Assembly (NCBI GenBank): GCA_902728285.1
Contig: CACVBU010000871.1
Span: 310,001-374,000 of the forward strand
Length of the DNA: 64,000 nucleotides
Direction: 5' to 3'
Origin: Clytia hemisphaerica
Lineage: Eukaryota; Cnidaria; Hydrozoa; Leptothecata; Clytiidae
Part shown: one piece after another, positions 46,389-57,290 of the stretch
Numbering within the stretch: the stretch's first letter is position 1
Layout: each line of letters begins with the position of its first letter
The notes under the pieces: model-generated
The model's database searches: none
Seen by the model: the letters and a program-made list of their open reading frames with translations, nothing else
Told to the model about the DNA's origin: nothing
Program-made: the position numbers and the translations under genes

Positions 46389-46608
46389 TTGGGAAAGCTG
46401 AGGGAAAGCTTGAAGTTATGAGAAAGAAAAAGGAAAGAAAGAAACGAGAAGAAAATTAGTTCCCGCTTTGATGTTATTATCGAAACAAAAGGATCAGTCA
46501 CGCCGACATTCCTTTCCACACGTCAGCAATCTAGTTTTTATAAATATAAAAACTAGATTGTAAGGTTGATTCTAAAAAAGAATAGTCGTTTCTTTAGACC
46601 ACTACGTT

Positions 46609-47377
46609 ACTCGTAAACTTAAGTTTCTTACCACTTTCCATTGAAAACAACCAAAAACATTACTACTTCCCAAAAGCTGAAGACCAAAGCAATTTATTTA
46701 TCTTGCTTGAGGAGGGAGATTTTGATTTTGTTATTGCCGCTGTGTACAGGAACTCGCCAAATGTTCCTAACTGCTTGCCTTTTAGTATTCTTTGTGAATG
46801 TTTGTATTTGCAACAACAAAGATGAGATTTACCTCAATTCCCAAGATAATTAAATTAAAAAAGAAAACTTGAAACAAAATGAAACGAGCAGATCATCCAT
46901 AGCCAGATCATCAACCAACTAAAATTTGTCATTTTTAATTCCCGAGATGCTGTCGTTTTGCATAAGATTCCCATTTCTGCACTAAGATTCCTTTGCCACT
47001 TTTCTAGTGGAAAAAGACCAGGACTTCAGGTAGTTGAAAAATAAACTTCAGAAAGTAAAAGCAGTTTGTGAGTAAACACAAGATTTTCTGTAGAAATAGT
47101 AGAAAATGAACGTTATTCCAATCTCATGTCCTCAGTGTTTGAGGTCCAGCAAAATTTCAGGGAAATACCAGGTGTTTCAGAAAAAAAAGTATATAATATA
47201 CAAGTTTGAACAGGTTTGAAGTTGGTTTGTGAGAAAACTAAAGATGTTAAACAACCTTTGACAGCGCCTTACATTGCATCATTGCGTGGTGGTGTACGGT
47301 GGGGCTGAATCTAAATGTCTGGTGGCAATTTTTGGAGATTGGAGAATTAGAGCCTGATGGGATTAACAATCAAATAA
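46609..47377. other. Intergenic stretch, no gene seen
   Basis: AT-rich. A 30-codon frame at 46761-46853 begins like a signal peptide (MFLTACLLVFFVNVC) but has no donor site or domain. Nothing else could be supported. Confidence 0.4.
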
Positions 47378-47945
47378 AGAGTGTGTAACTTGCCGCCCAA
47401 GTGACGTCAAACGCTCCATTGTTTTGCCACTAATTTGGTCTTCTTCGCTCCAGACATTCCCTTGTGTTCCACTACGAATTTTTTCATATACTGTATTTCG
47501 ATTTAAAAGCCTACTTTACTTGGTGCGAAAGAGAAATCGTGTAATCTTTAATACACCGTTCATTAATTCAAATTAAATGACTTTGAAGGTTTGGTGAAAT
47601 GGTGGCTGAATTACCGTCCCATGTTTTGTCAGATAATCCCAAGTTAGAGCAATTGACGGTAACGAGTGTGTAACTTGCTGCGCGAGTGACATCAAACGCT
47701 CCATCCTTATGCCGCCACTAATTTGGTCTTCCTTGTTCCAGACATTCGCATGTGTTCCACTACGGATTATTTTCATAATTAGATTTAAAGGCCTACTCTG
47801 TGCGAAAAAGAAATTGTGTGTTTTTTAATACGCCGTTAATTAACTGAAATCAAATGACTTTAGAGGTTCGGTGAAATGGTGGCCGAATTGCCATCCCCCA
47901 TGTTTTGTCAGATAGTCCCAAGTTATAGAGCAGTTGAACAGTACC
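47378..47945 (+). repeat. Tandem duplication of about 280 bp
   Basis: GTGTGTAACTTGC, CCACTAATTTGGTCTTC, GTGTTCCACTACG, TGGTGAAATGGTGGC and CATGTTTTGTCAGATA occur in the same order at 47378-47655 and 47667-47942, with moderate divergence. Confidence 0.75.
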
Positions 47946-48540
47946 GTAAAGTCGGGTTACTTGCATCAGTGGGGAGAAACTTGCATAGCCATAAAATGAC
48001 TGACCAATTAAAGCAGTAAAACTTCTAAATAAATGAACTACACAGCTCCGCTCGCAGAGAGCTCTACTCTACCATTTTTGTTTTGATTTAACTTTGTATT
48101 TTAATGACCAGCCAGGTCATTCATATTTGAGGGCTACAATAAGTTGGTCTAATATCGACATCCCTCGTCTAATTCCGAAATTCCGACACCCTTTTTTAGA
48201 GACAGGAATAATATGAAAGCTTGAATCAGTGATTGAAAAAGAATAATTCCTCTCTGACCTAAGCAAAGAAAATCAGTTTCAACCTTTCTAAGGACCCCCG
48301 GTAACGCCCGGATGTCGCCTGGATTCTTTTGGGCGTCATTCGGGCGGCATTTTTCATTGAAGCCTTTTTTGCAATCTCGGTCCTCTAATTCAAGTAAAAG
48401 TCATCTAAAATAACTTAAAACATTTATTTACTTTCTTTCTTTTTTCAGTGTTGACTTAGGTGAGAAAATGAGTTTGAGTTAAAAGGAAGGATGTAGGCCA
48501 TGGCCAGTGCCACCAAAACGTTCCACTTTTTTTTCACGGC

Positions 48541-48925
48541 CTAACAGTTAGTCACACTAGCGTCCTGCGCCAAAATGTGTATCAAAGATTAATGCTGCGA
48601 AAGCGCTATATCGTTCACTTGACTCTCAAGCAAAAAAAATGTGCCGCAAAACTTCTAAGCCATAGATGAAAAAATTTGAGCCAAGCCAACCTTGAAAACT
48701 AATTTGAAGATCAACATCCCAAGAAAAAGATCTACGGGGGAGGCGGAACCCACCTAGATCCGCGCACCACCGGAGAGGCTGTTTCCCGGAAATTTTGCCG
48801 GTCCTCAAAGTCAAATAATGACCCATTTACATATGCGGAACTATTTTTACTTTAACGTATAAACCAGGCCTTAAAAATTGAAGTGCTGTCTCGGGAATTG
48901 AATGACAAATTTTGGTTGGTTGTTT
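48541..48925 (+). repeat. Interspersed repeat, copy 1 (copy 2 at 55418-56200)
   Basis: About 385 bp including AGATTAATGCTGCGAAAGCG and CTTGACTCTCAAGCAAAAAA. The second copy is at 55418-55688 plus 56088-56200. Copy 1 is interrupted after 48925 by about 1.24 kb of other elements and resumes with GGCTGCTGCACGTTT near 50177. Copy 2 is interrupted instead by the 399-bp MITE at 55689-56087. Confidence 0.8.
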
Positions 48926-49226
48926 TTGGGCCATTCCAGAAAATTTTTGTTACCCCCGTCGGACGATGTGCATTATTTAATTTTTTCTCTAGCCTCGGAA
49001 ACAATTTTTCTTTTCCAGTGGTGATCGGAAATTCAGATAAAAATCAATGTACTTTTGCAAAATGCATCGGAAATTCCACTTTCTTTGTCTTTTTTAATTC
49101 AATTGCCTTGGAAATTCATACATTTTCTTCTCTCGCCTTGGAAATTTCGAATTTTTGTGAAAACTTTTGCCCTCTGAAATCCTGTGTCGTCCGCCCCCCT
49201 GTTACAGACAAATTCTGGAATGGCCC
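48926..49226. mobile_element. MITE with 'GGGCCATTCCAGAAA' ends
   Basis: GGGCCATTCCAGAAAATTTT at the left is mirrored by AAATTCTGGAATGGCCC at the right, followed inward by CCCCC(G/T)... on both sides. TCGGAAATTC and CTTGGAAATT words recur inside. The 127-codon frame across it is not a gene. Confidence 0.75.
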
Positions 49227-49232
49227 TTTGCT

Positions 49233-50166
49233 ACGACCCACGGCATGGCCCGAACATGTTCCATAGTTCGGAAGGGGGTCACTACCCCCCCTACCCTAGA
49301 GCTACCCCCCTACCCTAGGTTCTTCCCCCTTTTAAAATTTGATGCTACCCCCCTCAAAATTTTAAAATCCTACAAAAGAAAATAGAACACACTGCATTGC
49401 GAAAAAAATAGAATCATTTTGAATCGAATGTTTCAAACATACTAAACAATTAATAAAGAAGACGTTGCATTGTAAATTAAAAATAAAACTTCTAATTTGG
49501 GAAAACACAAAAAAAAACATACCACTGACATCTTACCCTACCCCCCCTTTCTAGATGAACCCCCCCCCCCCCTTTCTAAAAACTTCCCCCTTTCTAGAAA
49601 AAATTCTCTTACCCCCCCCCTTTCTGAGATTTTCTGAACATCGCTACCCCCCCCCCTTTATAAAGGGGGGGTATGTATAGGAATAGTAGAATTTAATTTA
49701 ATTTACCTTTCCTGGTTTATCATCATCAATTGTTAAATATTTTCATTAGACAAATTCAAAGTCCCAAATACCAGTTTGATTCACAAAGTTGTATAACAGT
49801 ACAAAAAACAATCCAGAAAAATTCTGCTTTGAATAGGAGAAAAGACCACGAGAAAAGGGAACGGGATAAAGAATAAAAAGAAGACCATATTATGTAAGAT
49901 TCAAATCATTCTTTTTAATAATTTTCCTAACTTAATTGGAAAATAGATGATTAACTTTTATATTTGAACAATATATATTTGAATAAAGATGAAGATTTTT
50001 AAATTTGTTTGCTAAAATAAGGAATTTAAAATATAAATATTGGGTCCTGAAAAGTTTTCAAAAATCTGGCCCGAACATGGTCCGAAACTGCGCGGGCCCG
50101 CGCGGGCCATTTTTTAAAAGTATTAATCAAGAGGCCCGAACATGTTCGGGCCATGCCGTGGGTCGT
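49233..50166. mobile_element. hAT-like non-autonomous element with 8-bp target duplication
   Basis: ACGACCCACGGCATGGCCCG at the left and CGGGCCATGCCGTGGGTCGT at the right are inverted. CCTTTGCT stands on both sides (49225-49232 and 50167-50174). An 8-bp duplication is typical of hAT elements. The inside holds a C-rich stretch (about 49278-49670, CTACCCCCC words) and no transposase. Confidence 0.7.
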
Positions 50167-50506
50167 CCTTTGCTTTGGCTGCTGCACGTTTTATTTTGTT
50201 TCAAACTTTCAAGTTTTAATTAATTGTCTTGCGAACTTGATTCAGTTAACTCTCATCCTTGTTGTGCAAATACATCCTGTAGATGACTGACGTTGTTTTG
50301 TCTGAAAGCTAGATTTCCTAGTGTGAGTAACTGCCTAATGATGGCTGTTGTGTGCTAGAAAAATAAAAATTTAACATTAACAACCTTTCACCTCCACGCA
50401 CGTATCATAAATGTTAGATGTTAGACACTAGGAGAAGTGGACATTCAACATGGTTAAGTCGTTAAGTGAATTCTAACTGCATAACTTTTCTGTGTGTTTT
50501 TCGACG

Positions 50507-50693
50507 GATAGACCTTTTTTTAAAGAGGCAGCCATGTTGAATAATTATGTACTCCAGCATAAAAACAATGATACAGCCATGCATAAATTTTAAAATATGC
50601 ATGATACAGTAATTATATGCATGGCTGTATCATTGTTTTTATGCTGGAGTACATAATTATTCAACATGGCTGCCTCTTTAAAAAAAGGTCTAT
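50507..50693. mobile_element. Near-perfect hairpin MITE, 'AATAGACCTTTTTT' family
   Basis: TAGACCTTTTTTTAAAGAGG to CCTCTTTAAAAAAAGGTCTA. The two arms of about 85 bp match almost base for base, including GCCATGTTGAATAATTATGT. A diverged second copy lies at 51903-52085. Confidence 0.85.
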
Positions 50694-50726
50694 TCCAATC
50701 CAAGGCAAGATGCAAGAATGATTAGG

Positions 50727-51073
50727 ACCCTGCCGACGCACCGGACTTAAAACGAACACCGGACACGCGAAAGTCCGGTGTAAAATGAGAAATTTTTTTA
50801 CCACCGGACAATCTCTACACCGGACTAAAGGAAGTCGGATGTCCGGTGTCGGAGAAGGATATTTTTTTCCACCGGACAATCAAAACACTGCATATGACAA
50901 GTCCGGTGCGTCCGGTTTTTCGTAATTTTTTGTTTCATAAATGTCCGGCGTCCAAAATTCCCTGTATGCAACACCGGACTGACACCGGACTTATTACGTC
51001 CGGTGTAGCGAAAGGATACTTTTTGCCACCGGACAAATACACCGGACAGTCCGGTGCGTCGGCAGGGTCCTGA
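50727..51073. mobile_element. MITE built from 'CACCGGAC' repeats
   Basis: TAGGACCCTGCCGACGCACC at the left mirrors GGTGCGTCGGCAGGGTCCT at the right. CACCGGAC or its inverse GTCCGGTG occurs more than ten times in 347 bp, at irregular spacing and in both orientations. Confidence 0.8.
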
Positions 51074-51902
51074 ATGATTCCAAGAGGAAATCACGTGTCA
51101 CGATCGAAATATCTTTGAAAAAATGTGGCTTTAATTTATTAAATAAAGCTCAAAAACATCGAAAAATTAAAAAAATTGACAATAGATACAATTAATTTAC
51201 AACGTTAATACAAAGTTAGCATACAATATACAAGTCTCTAGCCTTTTCACCAAGCCATGGCTTGTCACAGCTATTCTACCATTTTAGAATTCGAAAAATG
51301 GCGCGAAATGCGCCCTTTTTTAAGGCGGGGACGTTGGTTGGGGCGTAGAAAAAGCATTTGGACTAGAATGTACTCACATCGAAAGTACTTTTTTTCTAGT
51401 CTTTTAGAAGAAGATTTATTGTTCCTTGAACAAGGTATTTCGGTTCTAAAACAAACATCTGACAGATGCGAATATTTAGACAGGACCATTTGCATCTGAG
51501 AAAAGAAAAGGATTCCAAGACCATACCAAGCACTGCCTTCTTTGTTCTTTAATACCAATCTCATTAAAAGTGGGAACTCATAAATGGGAAAGTAACTATG
51601 CCAGTATTACTGTAAAATGTTTTTTTTATGTTTTACTATTATATACGGTAAGTTTTTTTTGCAAGCTCCTAGTCTTAACAGCTTAAAGTGTAAATTCTTT
51701 CTTTCCTTTCATTCATTCAGATTCATTAGCTATCAGTTTATTTATTTTTTTTTCGAGACTTGGTATAAAAAGACCTAAAATCTTAGGACAAGACAAGTCT
51801 TTGGCTGGTTGGCTGATGCTCACATCGATCATCGAAGCTTTCCTGGGGATTTTCTTTCCTCAAATATAAGCTAGCATCAACAGTCAGGAACAGTCGCCTT
51901 AT

Positions 51903-52085
51903 AGACCTTTTTTCAAAGAGCCCACCCTGTTGAATAATTATGTAGTCCAGCAGAAAAACAATGATAAAACCATGCATAATTATTACAATATGCATGATAC
52001 AGTAATTATGCATGGCTCTATCATTGTTTTTATGGCTGGAGTACATAATTATTCAACAGGACGTCCTCTTTGAAAAAAGGTCTAT
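51903..52085. mobile_element. Nested hairpin MITE, 'AATAGACCTTTTTT' family, second copy
   Basis: TAGACCTTTTTTCAAAGAGC to TTTGAAAAAAGGTCTA. More diverged between arms than the copy at 50507. It interrupts the tip of the composite element directly after GTCGCCTTA. Confidence 0.75.
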
Positions 52086-52544
52086 TTAGGAGACGCCTCC
52101 TAATTAGGAGACCCGTCTCCTAATCAGGAGGTTCACGTCTCCTAATCAGGAGACGGGTGTAATTATCTCGTGAACGAGCAAACTGCGCATGATTTGATTG
52201 CTCCCAATGGAAAGAGCACAAAAAATTGATTCCATATGGTGATTTTCAGAAAAATCCACCGGTGGAATCAATCACAATTCTAATAATCCATAAGAACCAA
52301 TCAGAAGTAAGAATCTGTCTTCTGAACAAAAGCGTCTCAAAAAGAAAAATGGCGGACATGAAAAAAATCAAGAGGGGCTGTAGTGCTTTATATTAGGATT
52401 GTGATCGATTGCACCGAGAAATTTTGATAATTTTTTTAAAACTTTACTAATTCGAGGCTGCTCTTTCCATTAAAACTAGTTTCAAAATGCGCGGAAAAGC
52501 CTAAAGCCCTTAAAATTGAGATCAAAGTTTTATGTCTCCTAATT

Positions 52545-53010
52545 ACCGTGAGTGGTCCTAAATCCGACAGCCCTGCATAAATCCGACCCCCCAAATAACT
52601 GCTATGAAAAAAAATATTATGTTTACAAACATTCACTCTCCAAGTTGAACAATAAACTATATTGCAAGAACTCTCAAAACAAAACATCTAACAAGATGAC
52701 TAAAATGTCAAGATGTCAATTGATGTGATAAAAAAAGTGTGAGTTGTAAAAATAATTACCTCTATTATTCTGAATCCGTGTTGCTCGTATTTAAAACGTT
52801 AACAATTTTGTAATAAAAAATTATGTTTTGTATAAGAAGCAATTAATGTTTTGGTTCAATTTGTTCAGTGTATCAAATCTCTCAGTTTAGTTGACACTTT
52901 GGTATCTTCATTGGGTCACAGCGAAAGGTTTGTTTTTATTTTAGTTTGTATCTTTGAAAGACCCCATCGGATTTAGGCAGGGTTGTCGGATTTAGGACCA
53001 CTCACGGTAG
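52545..53010. mobile_element. Nested MITE with 'ACCGTGAGTGGTCCTAAATCCG' ends
   Basis: ACCGTGAGTGGTCCTAAATC at the left is mirrored by GATTTAGGACCACTCACGGT at the right. ATAAATCCGACCC/CGGATTTAGGCAGGG pair next. It lies inside the AGGAGAC array. A solo end occurs at about 56278-56325. Confidence 0.75.
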
Positions 53011-53458
53011 GAGACGGGTCTCCTAATCAAGCGATCCCAAGCGACCTACATGTCTCCTAATCAGGAGACGTCTCCTAATCAGGAGGCGTCTCCTAATAAG
53101 GCGACTGTTCCTGACTGATCAATATATATCTATATAGTTTTTTTCCAGTCCCTTTTTCACAAAATTTTACTTTCCACAGGGTTCTATTTTTAGAATCCTC
53201 CCAATGCAATGAATGTTGACATGTCTCCTCTACCAGTGGATACCCCTTAAAACCACATACCGTGAGATCGGGTAACTTGCATCAGTCTGCCTCAACTGCA
53301 ATTTCACAGTTTTCAGTATGAGCAATAGGCAAGGGGTCAATGTTTGTAGGTTTTATAAGGTGTAATAGTGTAGGTTTTAAGCTGTAATCTGATGATTTTA
53401 ACGTCCAGTTTTGAAAATATTTAGGTATATACCAATGATCTATTTGTAGCATTAGTAA

Positions 53459-55356
53459 CTATGGCGCGCGAAGGCGCTATAAAATACTATCATTTTTATA
53501 ATACTATCTTCTTCAAATATAATACTATCTTCTTCAAATATAATACTATCTTCTTCAAATATAATACTATCTTCTTCAAATATAATACCATCTTCTTCAA
53601 ATATAATACTATCTTTTCAAATATAATACTATCTTTTCAAATATAATACTATCTTTTCAAATATAATACTATCTTTTCAAATATAATACTATCTTTTCAA
53701 TTATAATACTATCTTTTCAAATGTAATACTATCTTTTCAAATATAATCTTTTCAAATATAATCTTTTCAAATATAATACTATCTTTTTTTGAAATTTATT
53801 ACTTTCTTTTCTTTAACTTATTGCTATCTATTCGAGGCTCAGAAAAGTCGAGTTAAAAAAGTAGAGTTACGAAAAAGTCAAGTTGAGAGTGCCGTAGCAA
53901 CCGGGGGGCAAGGGGGGGGCAATGTCCCCCCAATAATTTTTTCAAAGGTGGTTTTCTGGAAAAACCGAATTTAATAATATTTTTTTCCTCCTACTTTAAT
54001 GGGATAAATTTTCGCGGGGATTAATTTTCGCGGATTTCGCGGATTTGGGTGTCATCCGCGAAAATAAGTCCCATTGGAAATTTGAAAAAGACCCATCCGC
54101 GAAAATTAGTTTCCGCAAAAAATGTGAAATTTTTTTGCAATCCGCGAAATTTCTATTTTTATCGTTTTTTTTTCTACATGAGGACACGCAACCCTCGAAA
54201 AATGTCAAATCCTCGATATGCTTGTTAGCAAAAAATCGTTTTCCTCAAAATTTTCTTCACAAATTTACAAACTTGGAAGAGGTATTGGAAAAATGTTTAT
54301 CTAAAGTGATCGCTTATTGTTAAAAGCTTTTCAATGCAAGAGGGTAATCCAACTGGCTTGAAATTAAATTGACATGAGAAACTGAAACTAACTAATTTTC
54401 AATTTAATTTTTCTTATCCCGAATTTCTCTTCCGCTTTTTTTCCCAAATAGGCTGTCAAAATTTAGCTCCGCACCATGGAAGTTCAAATTCAACTTTTGA
54501 TAGTTGTAATACATCAAATACATATCTCCTCGCCCTATTCCAAAACACCCTCTTATTACTTGAAAAAAAATTCTTAATTTTCCTGGAAAAATTTCATTTC
54601 AATGTTTTGACCCTTTTCAAAAATTTTAATTTGTACCCCAATCCGCGAAATTAAATCCCCGCGAAAAATCAGGAAATCCCTCATCCGCGAAAATTAATCC
54701 CCGCGAAATCTTAAAATTTCGCGGATGAGCTCAACCGCGAAATTTAATCCCCGCGAAAATTTATCCCATTAAAGTATATCACAACTATTAAGCTATTTTG
54801 ATGCGTTTTTAGACCATCTAGAGGCTCCAATTTTCAAAATCGCCCTGACAATCAACTGACGTTATGCACGTTTTATTGTTTTGATTAATGATATAAAAAA
54901 CTGCAAACGTTTTGCAACGTCATCACATTTTTGACACGGCAGTCAGACCTCCTTTTTAACCCGTCAATTTGTCTTTAACTTACATTTTCGAGTTGGGAAA
55001 TTGTAAGATGGCGTTAAAATGTAGTCTGAATCGCAGACCTCTACAAAACCGCAGGTAGTATTCTAAAAGAAGCACGGATTCGTTAGTGGATGCGAGCAGC
55101 CTAGTTAAAATGGTATATTTGTGACGTCACAAAATACATGCAGCTTATAACTCGAACTCGAGTTTTTCAACTCAAACTTATTAACTCGACTTTTACGAGT
55201 ATTATATATTTGAAAAGATAGTAATATTTATTAGAAAAGATAGTATTATATTAGAAAAGATTTTAAAGTATTACACTAGAAAAATAGTATTATTTTTGAA
55301 AAGATAGTATTATAAAAACGATAGTATTTTATAGCACTTTCGCGCGCCATAAGTAA
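53459..55356. mobile_element. 1.9-kb element with minisatellite ends, 'ATAATACTATCTT' repeats
   Basis: Left tip TATGGCGCGCGAAGGCGCTA and right tip TAGCACTTTCGCGCGCCATA are inverted. The left end carries about 16 tandem units of ATAATACTATCTT(CTT)CAAAT (53500-53785); the right end carries a few inverted units (about 55200-55325). The centre has another element (53993-54776) and no coding frame of note. Confidence 0.75.
53993..54778. mobile_element. Nested element with 'TTTAATGGGATAAATTTTCGCGG' ends
   Basis: TACTTTAATGGGATAAATTT at the left is mirrored by AAATTTATCCCATTAAAGTA at the right. TCCGCGAAA and CGCGGGGATTAA words recur many times near both ends. The MITE at 62303-62604 has a similar TTTCGCGG-rich inside but different tips. 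Confidence 0.75.
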
Positions 55357-55417
55357 CTTTGCAGTGAATCACTGTTCAAAATTTCTATTTTATAAAAAGT
55401 TATTCAAGACATTTTGG

Positions 55418-56200
55418 TCACACTAGCATCCCGCCAAAATGCGTATCAAAGATTAATGCTGTGAAAGCGCTATATCGTTCACTTGACTCTCAAGCAAAAA
55501 AAATGTGCCGCAAAACTTCTAAGCCATAGATGAAAAAAATTGAGCCTTAAGCCAACCTTGAAAACTAATTTGAAGATCAACTTCTCAAGAAAAAGATCTA
55601 TGGGGGAGGTAGAACCCACCTAGATCCGCGCACCGCCGGATAGGCTATTTTCGGAAATTTTGCCTGACCTCAAACAATGACCCATTTAGAGACCATTCAA
55701 AAAGTACGTACGCTCGAGAGGAGGGAGGGGGGGTACTCCCAAAAGCGTACGAAAGCGTAATAGGGGAGGGGGAGTCCTGTTTTTTTTGAGAGAAAAACGC
55801 AATATTTTCACATCAAAAAATGGTTTTTGCGATCGTTATTTTTCATTTCTCCTTTGGTATTTTTGTTCATCTTATAGATTCTTTTAATTTCTTGAGACTT
55901 TGTTATAAATACGATTGGATACCTACATATTCTACTGTTACAAGAGTTTCAAGTTTCGACTTTGGTTAGGGAGGGGTGTACTAAAAAGGGTACGTACGCT
56001 GAAGGGGGGTACACATAAAGCGTACAAGGGGGGAGAGGGAGTCAAAAATTTGCCATTTTCGAGCGTACGTACTTTTTGAATGGTCCCTTACATTGTGCAA
56101 AATTATTTTTACTTTAGAGTATAAAAAAGCCTTATAAATCAAAGGGCTATCTCAGGAATTGGATGACAAAATTTGGTTAGTTGATATTTGGCTGCTGCAC
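55418..56200 (+). repeat. Interspersed repeat, copy 2, split by a MITE
   Basis: Matches 48541-48925 from GTCACACTAGC onward, is broken at 55688, resumes at 56088 and continues to GGCTGCTGCACG near 56190. Confidence 0.8.
55689..56087. mobile_element. MITE with TTA target duplication (PIF/Harbinger-like)
   Basis: GAGACCATTCAAAAAGTACG and its inverse CGTACTTTTTGAATGGTCCC form the ends. TTA stands on both sides (55686-55688 and 56088-56090). Copy 1 of the surrounding repeat shows the empty site as CCCATTTACAT at 48821-48831. A TTA duplication is typical of PIF/Harbinger elements. Confidence 0.8.
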
Positions 56201-56513
56201 GTTTGGAATCTGTCATTTTTATTTGTCTCATTTTAAGTTTTCAAGTTTTAAATTTCATATATACCAGTTATTTGGGGGGTCAGATTTAGGCAAGGCTGTC
56301 GGATTTAGGACCATTCACGGTAGGTAGTCTAGACTCACCAGAAAAAGTTTCAACTCTTACTATTTTTTCTATCAGGATATAGGGGGTACCTTTTTGTTGT
56401 TGTAGGTTTTAAGGGGTATCCACTGGTAATTCTGTCAGCCTTCTTTAAAGATGAGAATTTTAAGGAAGTTTGAAATATCTTATTGAAAAAAGGGATAATT
56501 GTTGTGATGCTGA

Positions 56514-57288
56514 CCAGACGGTGTCAATCGAACAACTTCAAACAAAAATTGCAATTGAACCAATCGAACGTAATCAAACACGGTTGAATAATTGCAATTC
56601 AATTGCCTAACGTAATGGAATCTCAATCGAACGGGCTGATTCCTGGGTAAAATTCGATTTTGTTCGATTGTGTTCGAGTAAGGTTAGATAGGTTCGATTA
56701 ATAGTTGACTATGTTCCATTGGTTCAATTGATTGTCAATTACATTCGATTAATCTTCGATTTCTTTTGATTACAATTATGTTCGATAAGTTTGATTGCGA
56801 TTAAATTAAATTGGATCACTCCGTTAGAGCTTTTTAGCGTGGCCGGCTGAGCACTTAAAAGTATTGTACGAAAGCGAGTAAAATCTAAATCAAACGTAAT
56901 CGAACATAATCAAATACAATTCAACGTATTCGAAGCAATCGGACGCATTCAAAGCAATCGAACGCATTTGAAGCAATCGAACGCATTCGAAGCAATCGAA
57001 CGCATTTGAAGCAATCGAACGCATTTGAAGCAATCGAACGCATTCGAAGCAATCGAACGCATTCGAAGCAATCGAACGCATTCGAAGCAATCGAACGTAT
57101 TCGAAGCATTCGAAGCAATCGAACGCATTCGAAGCAATCGAACGCATTCGAAGCAATCGAACGTATTCGAAGCAATCGAACGGCAAATCCTGGGTAATAT
57201 TCATTTACATTCGACAATCGAATTGCAATTATTCAATTGTGTTCAATTGATTCGACGTTCAATTTGTTCGATTGACACCGTCTGGTGC
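56514..57288. mobile_element. Element with 'CCAGACGGTGTCAATCGAAC' ends and a 19-bp minisatellite
   Basis: CCAGACGGTGTCAATCGAAC at the left mirrors GTTCGATTGACACCGTCTGG at the right. The inside is dominated by AATCGAAC/GTTCGATT words. About thirteen head-to-tail units of AATCGAACGCATTCGAAGC lie at 56935-57181. All longer frames here come from the minisatellite, since 19 bp reads through three frames in turn. Confidence 0.85.
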
Positions 57289-57290
57289 TG

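Larger units (their letters stand above)
45479..46608. mobile_element. 1.1-kb inverted-repeat element with a tRNA-Met-like sequence in each arm
   Basis: Left arm 45479-45788 and right arm 46301-46608 are inverted copies of about 310 bp, starting AACGTAGTGGTCTAAAGAAA. Each arm carries a perfect short palindrome (CAATCTAGTTTTTAT and its inverse, 45528-45561 and 46526-46560) and a 72-bp tRNA-like segment. The 510-bp centre has no recognisable gene. Confidence 0.85.
51881..53121. mobile_element. Composite element with 'CAGGAACAGTCGCC' ends and AGGAGAC palindromes
   Basis: GTCAGGAACAGTCGCCTTA (51881) is mirrored by TAAGGCGACTGTTCCTGAC (about 53118). Both sides contain multiple TCTCCTAATCAGGAGAC palindromes (52088-52156 and 53005-53105). 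Two other MITEs are nested inside, at 51903-52085 and 52545-53010. Confidence 0.75.

Noticed and set aside
46761..46853. 30-codon frame beginning like a signal peptide
   Set aside because: No donor site at its end, no cysteine pattern and no second exon found.
48883..49266. 127-codon frame starting MLSRELNDKF
   Set aside because: It runs from a repeat into a MITE and out through its inverted end; the phenylalanine-rich content comes from TTT runs.
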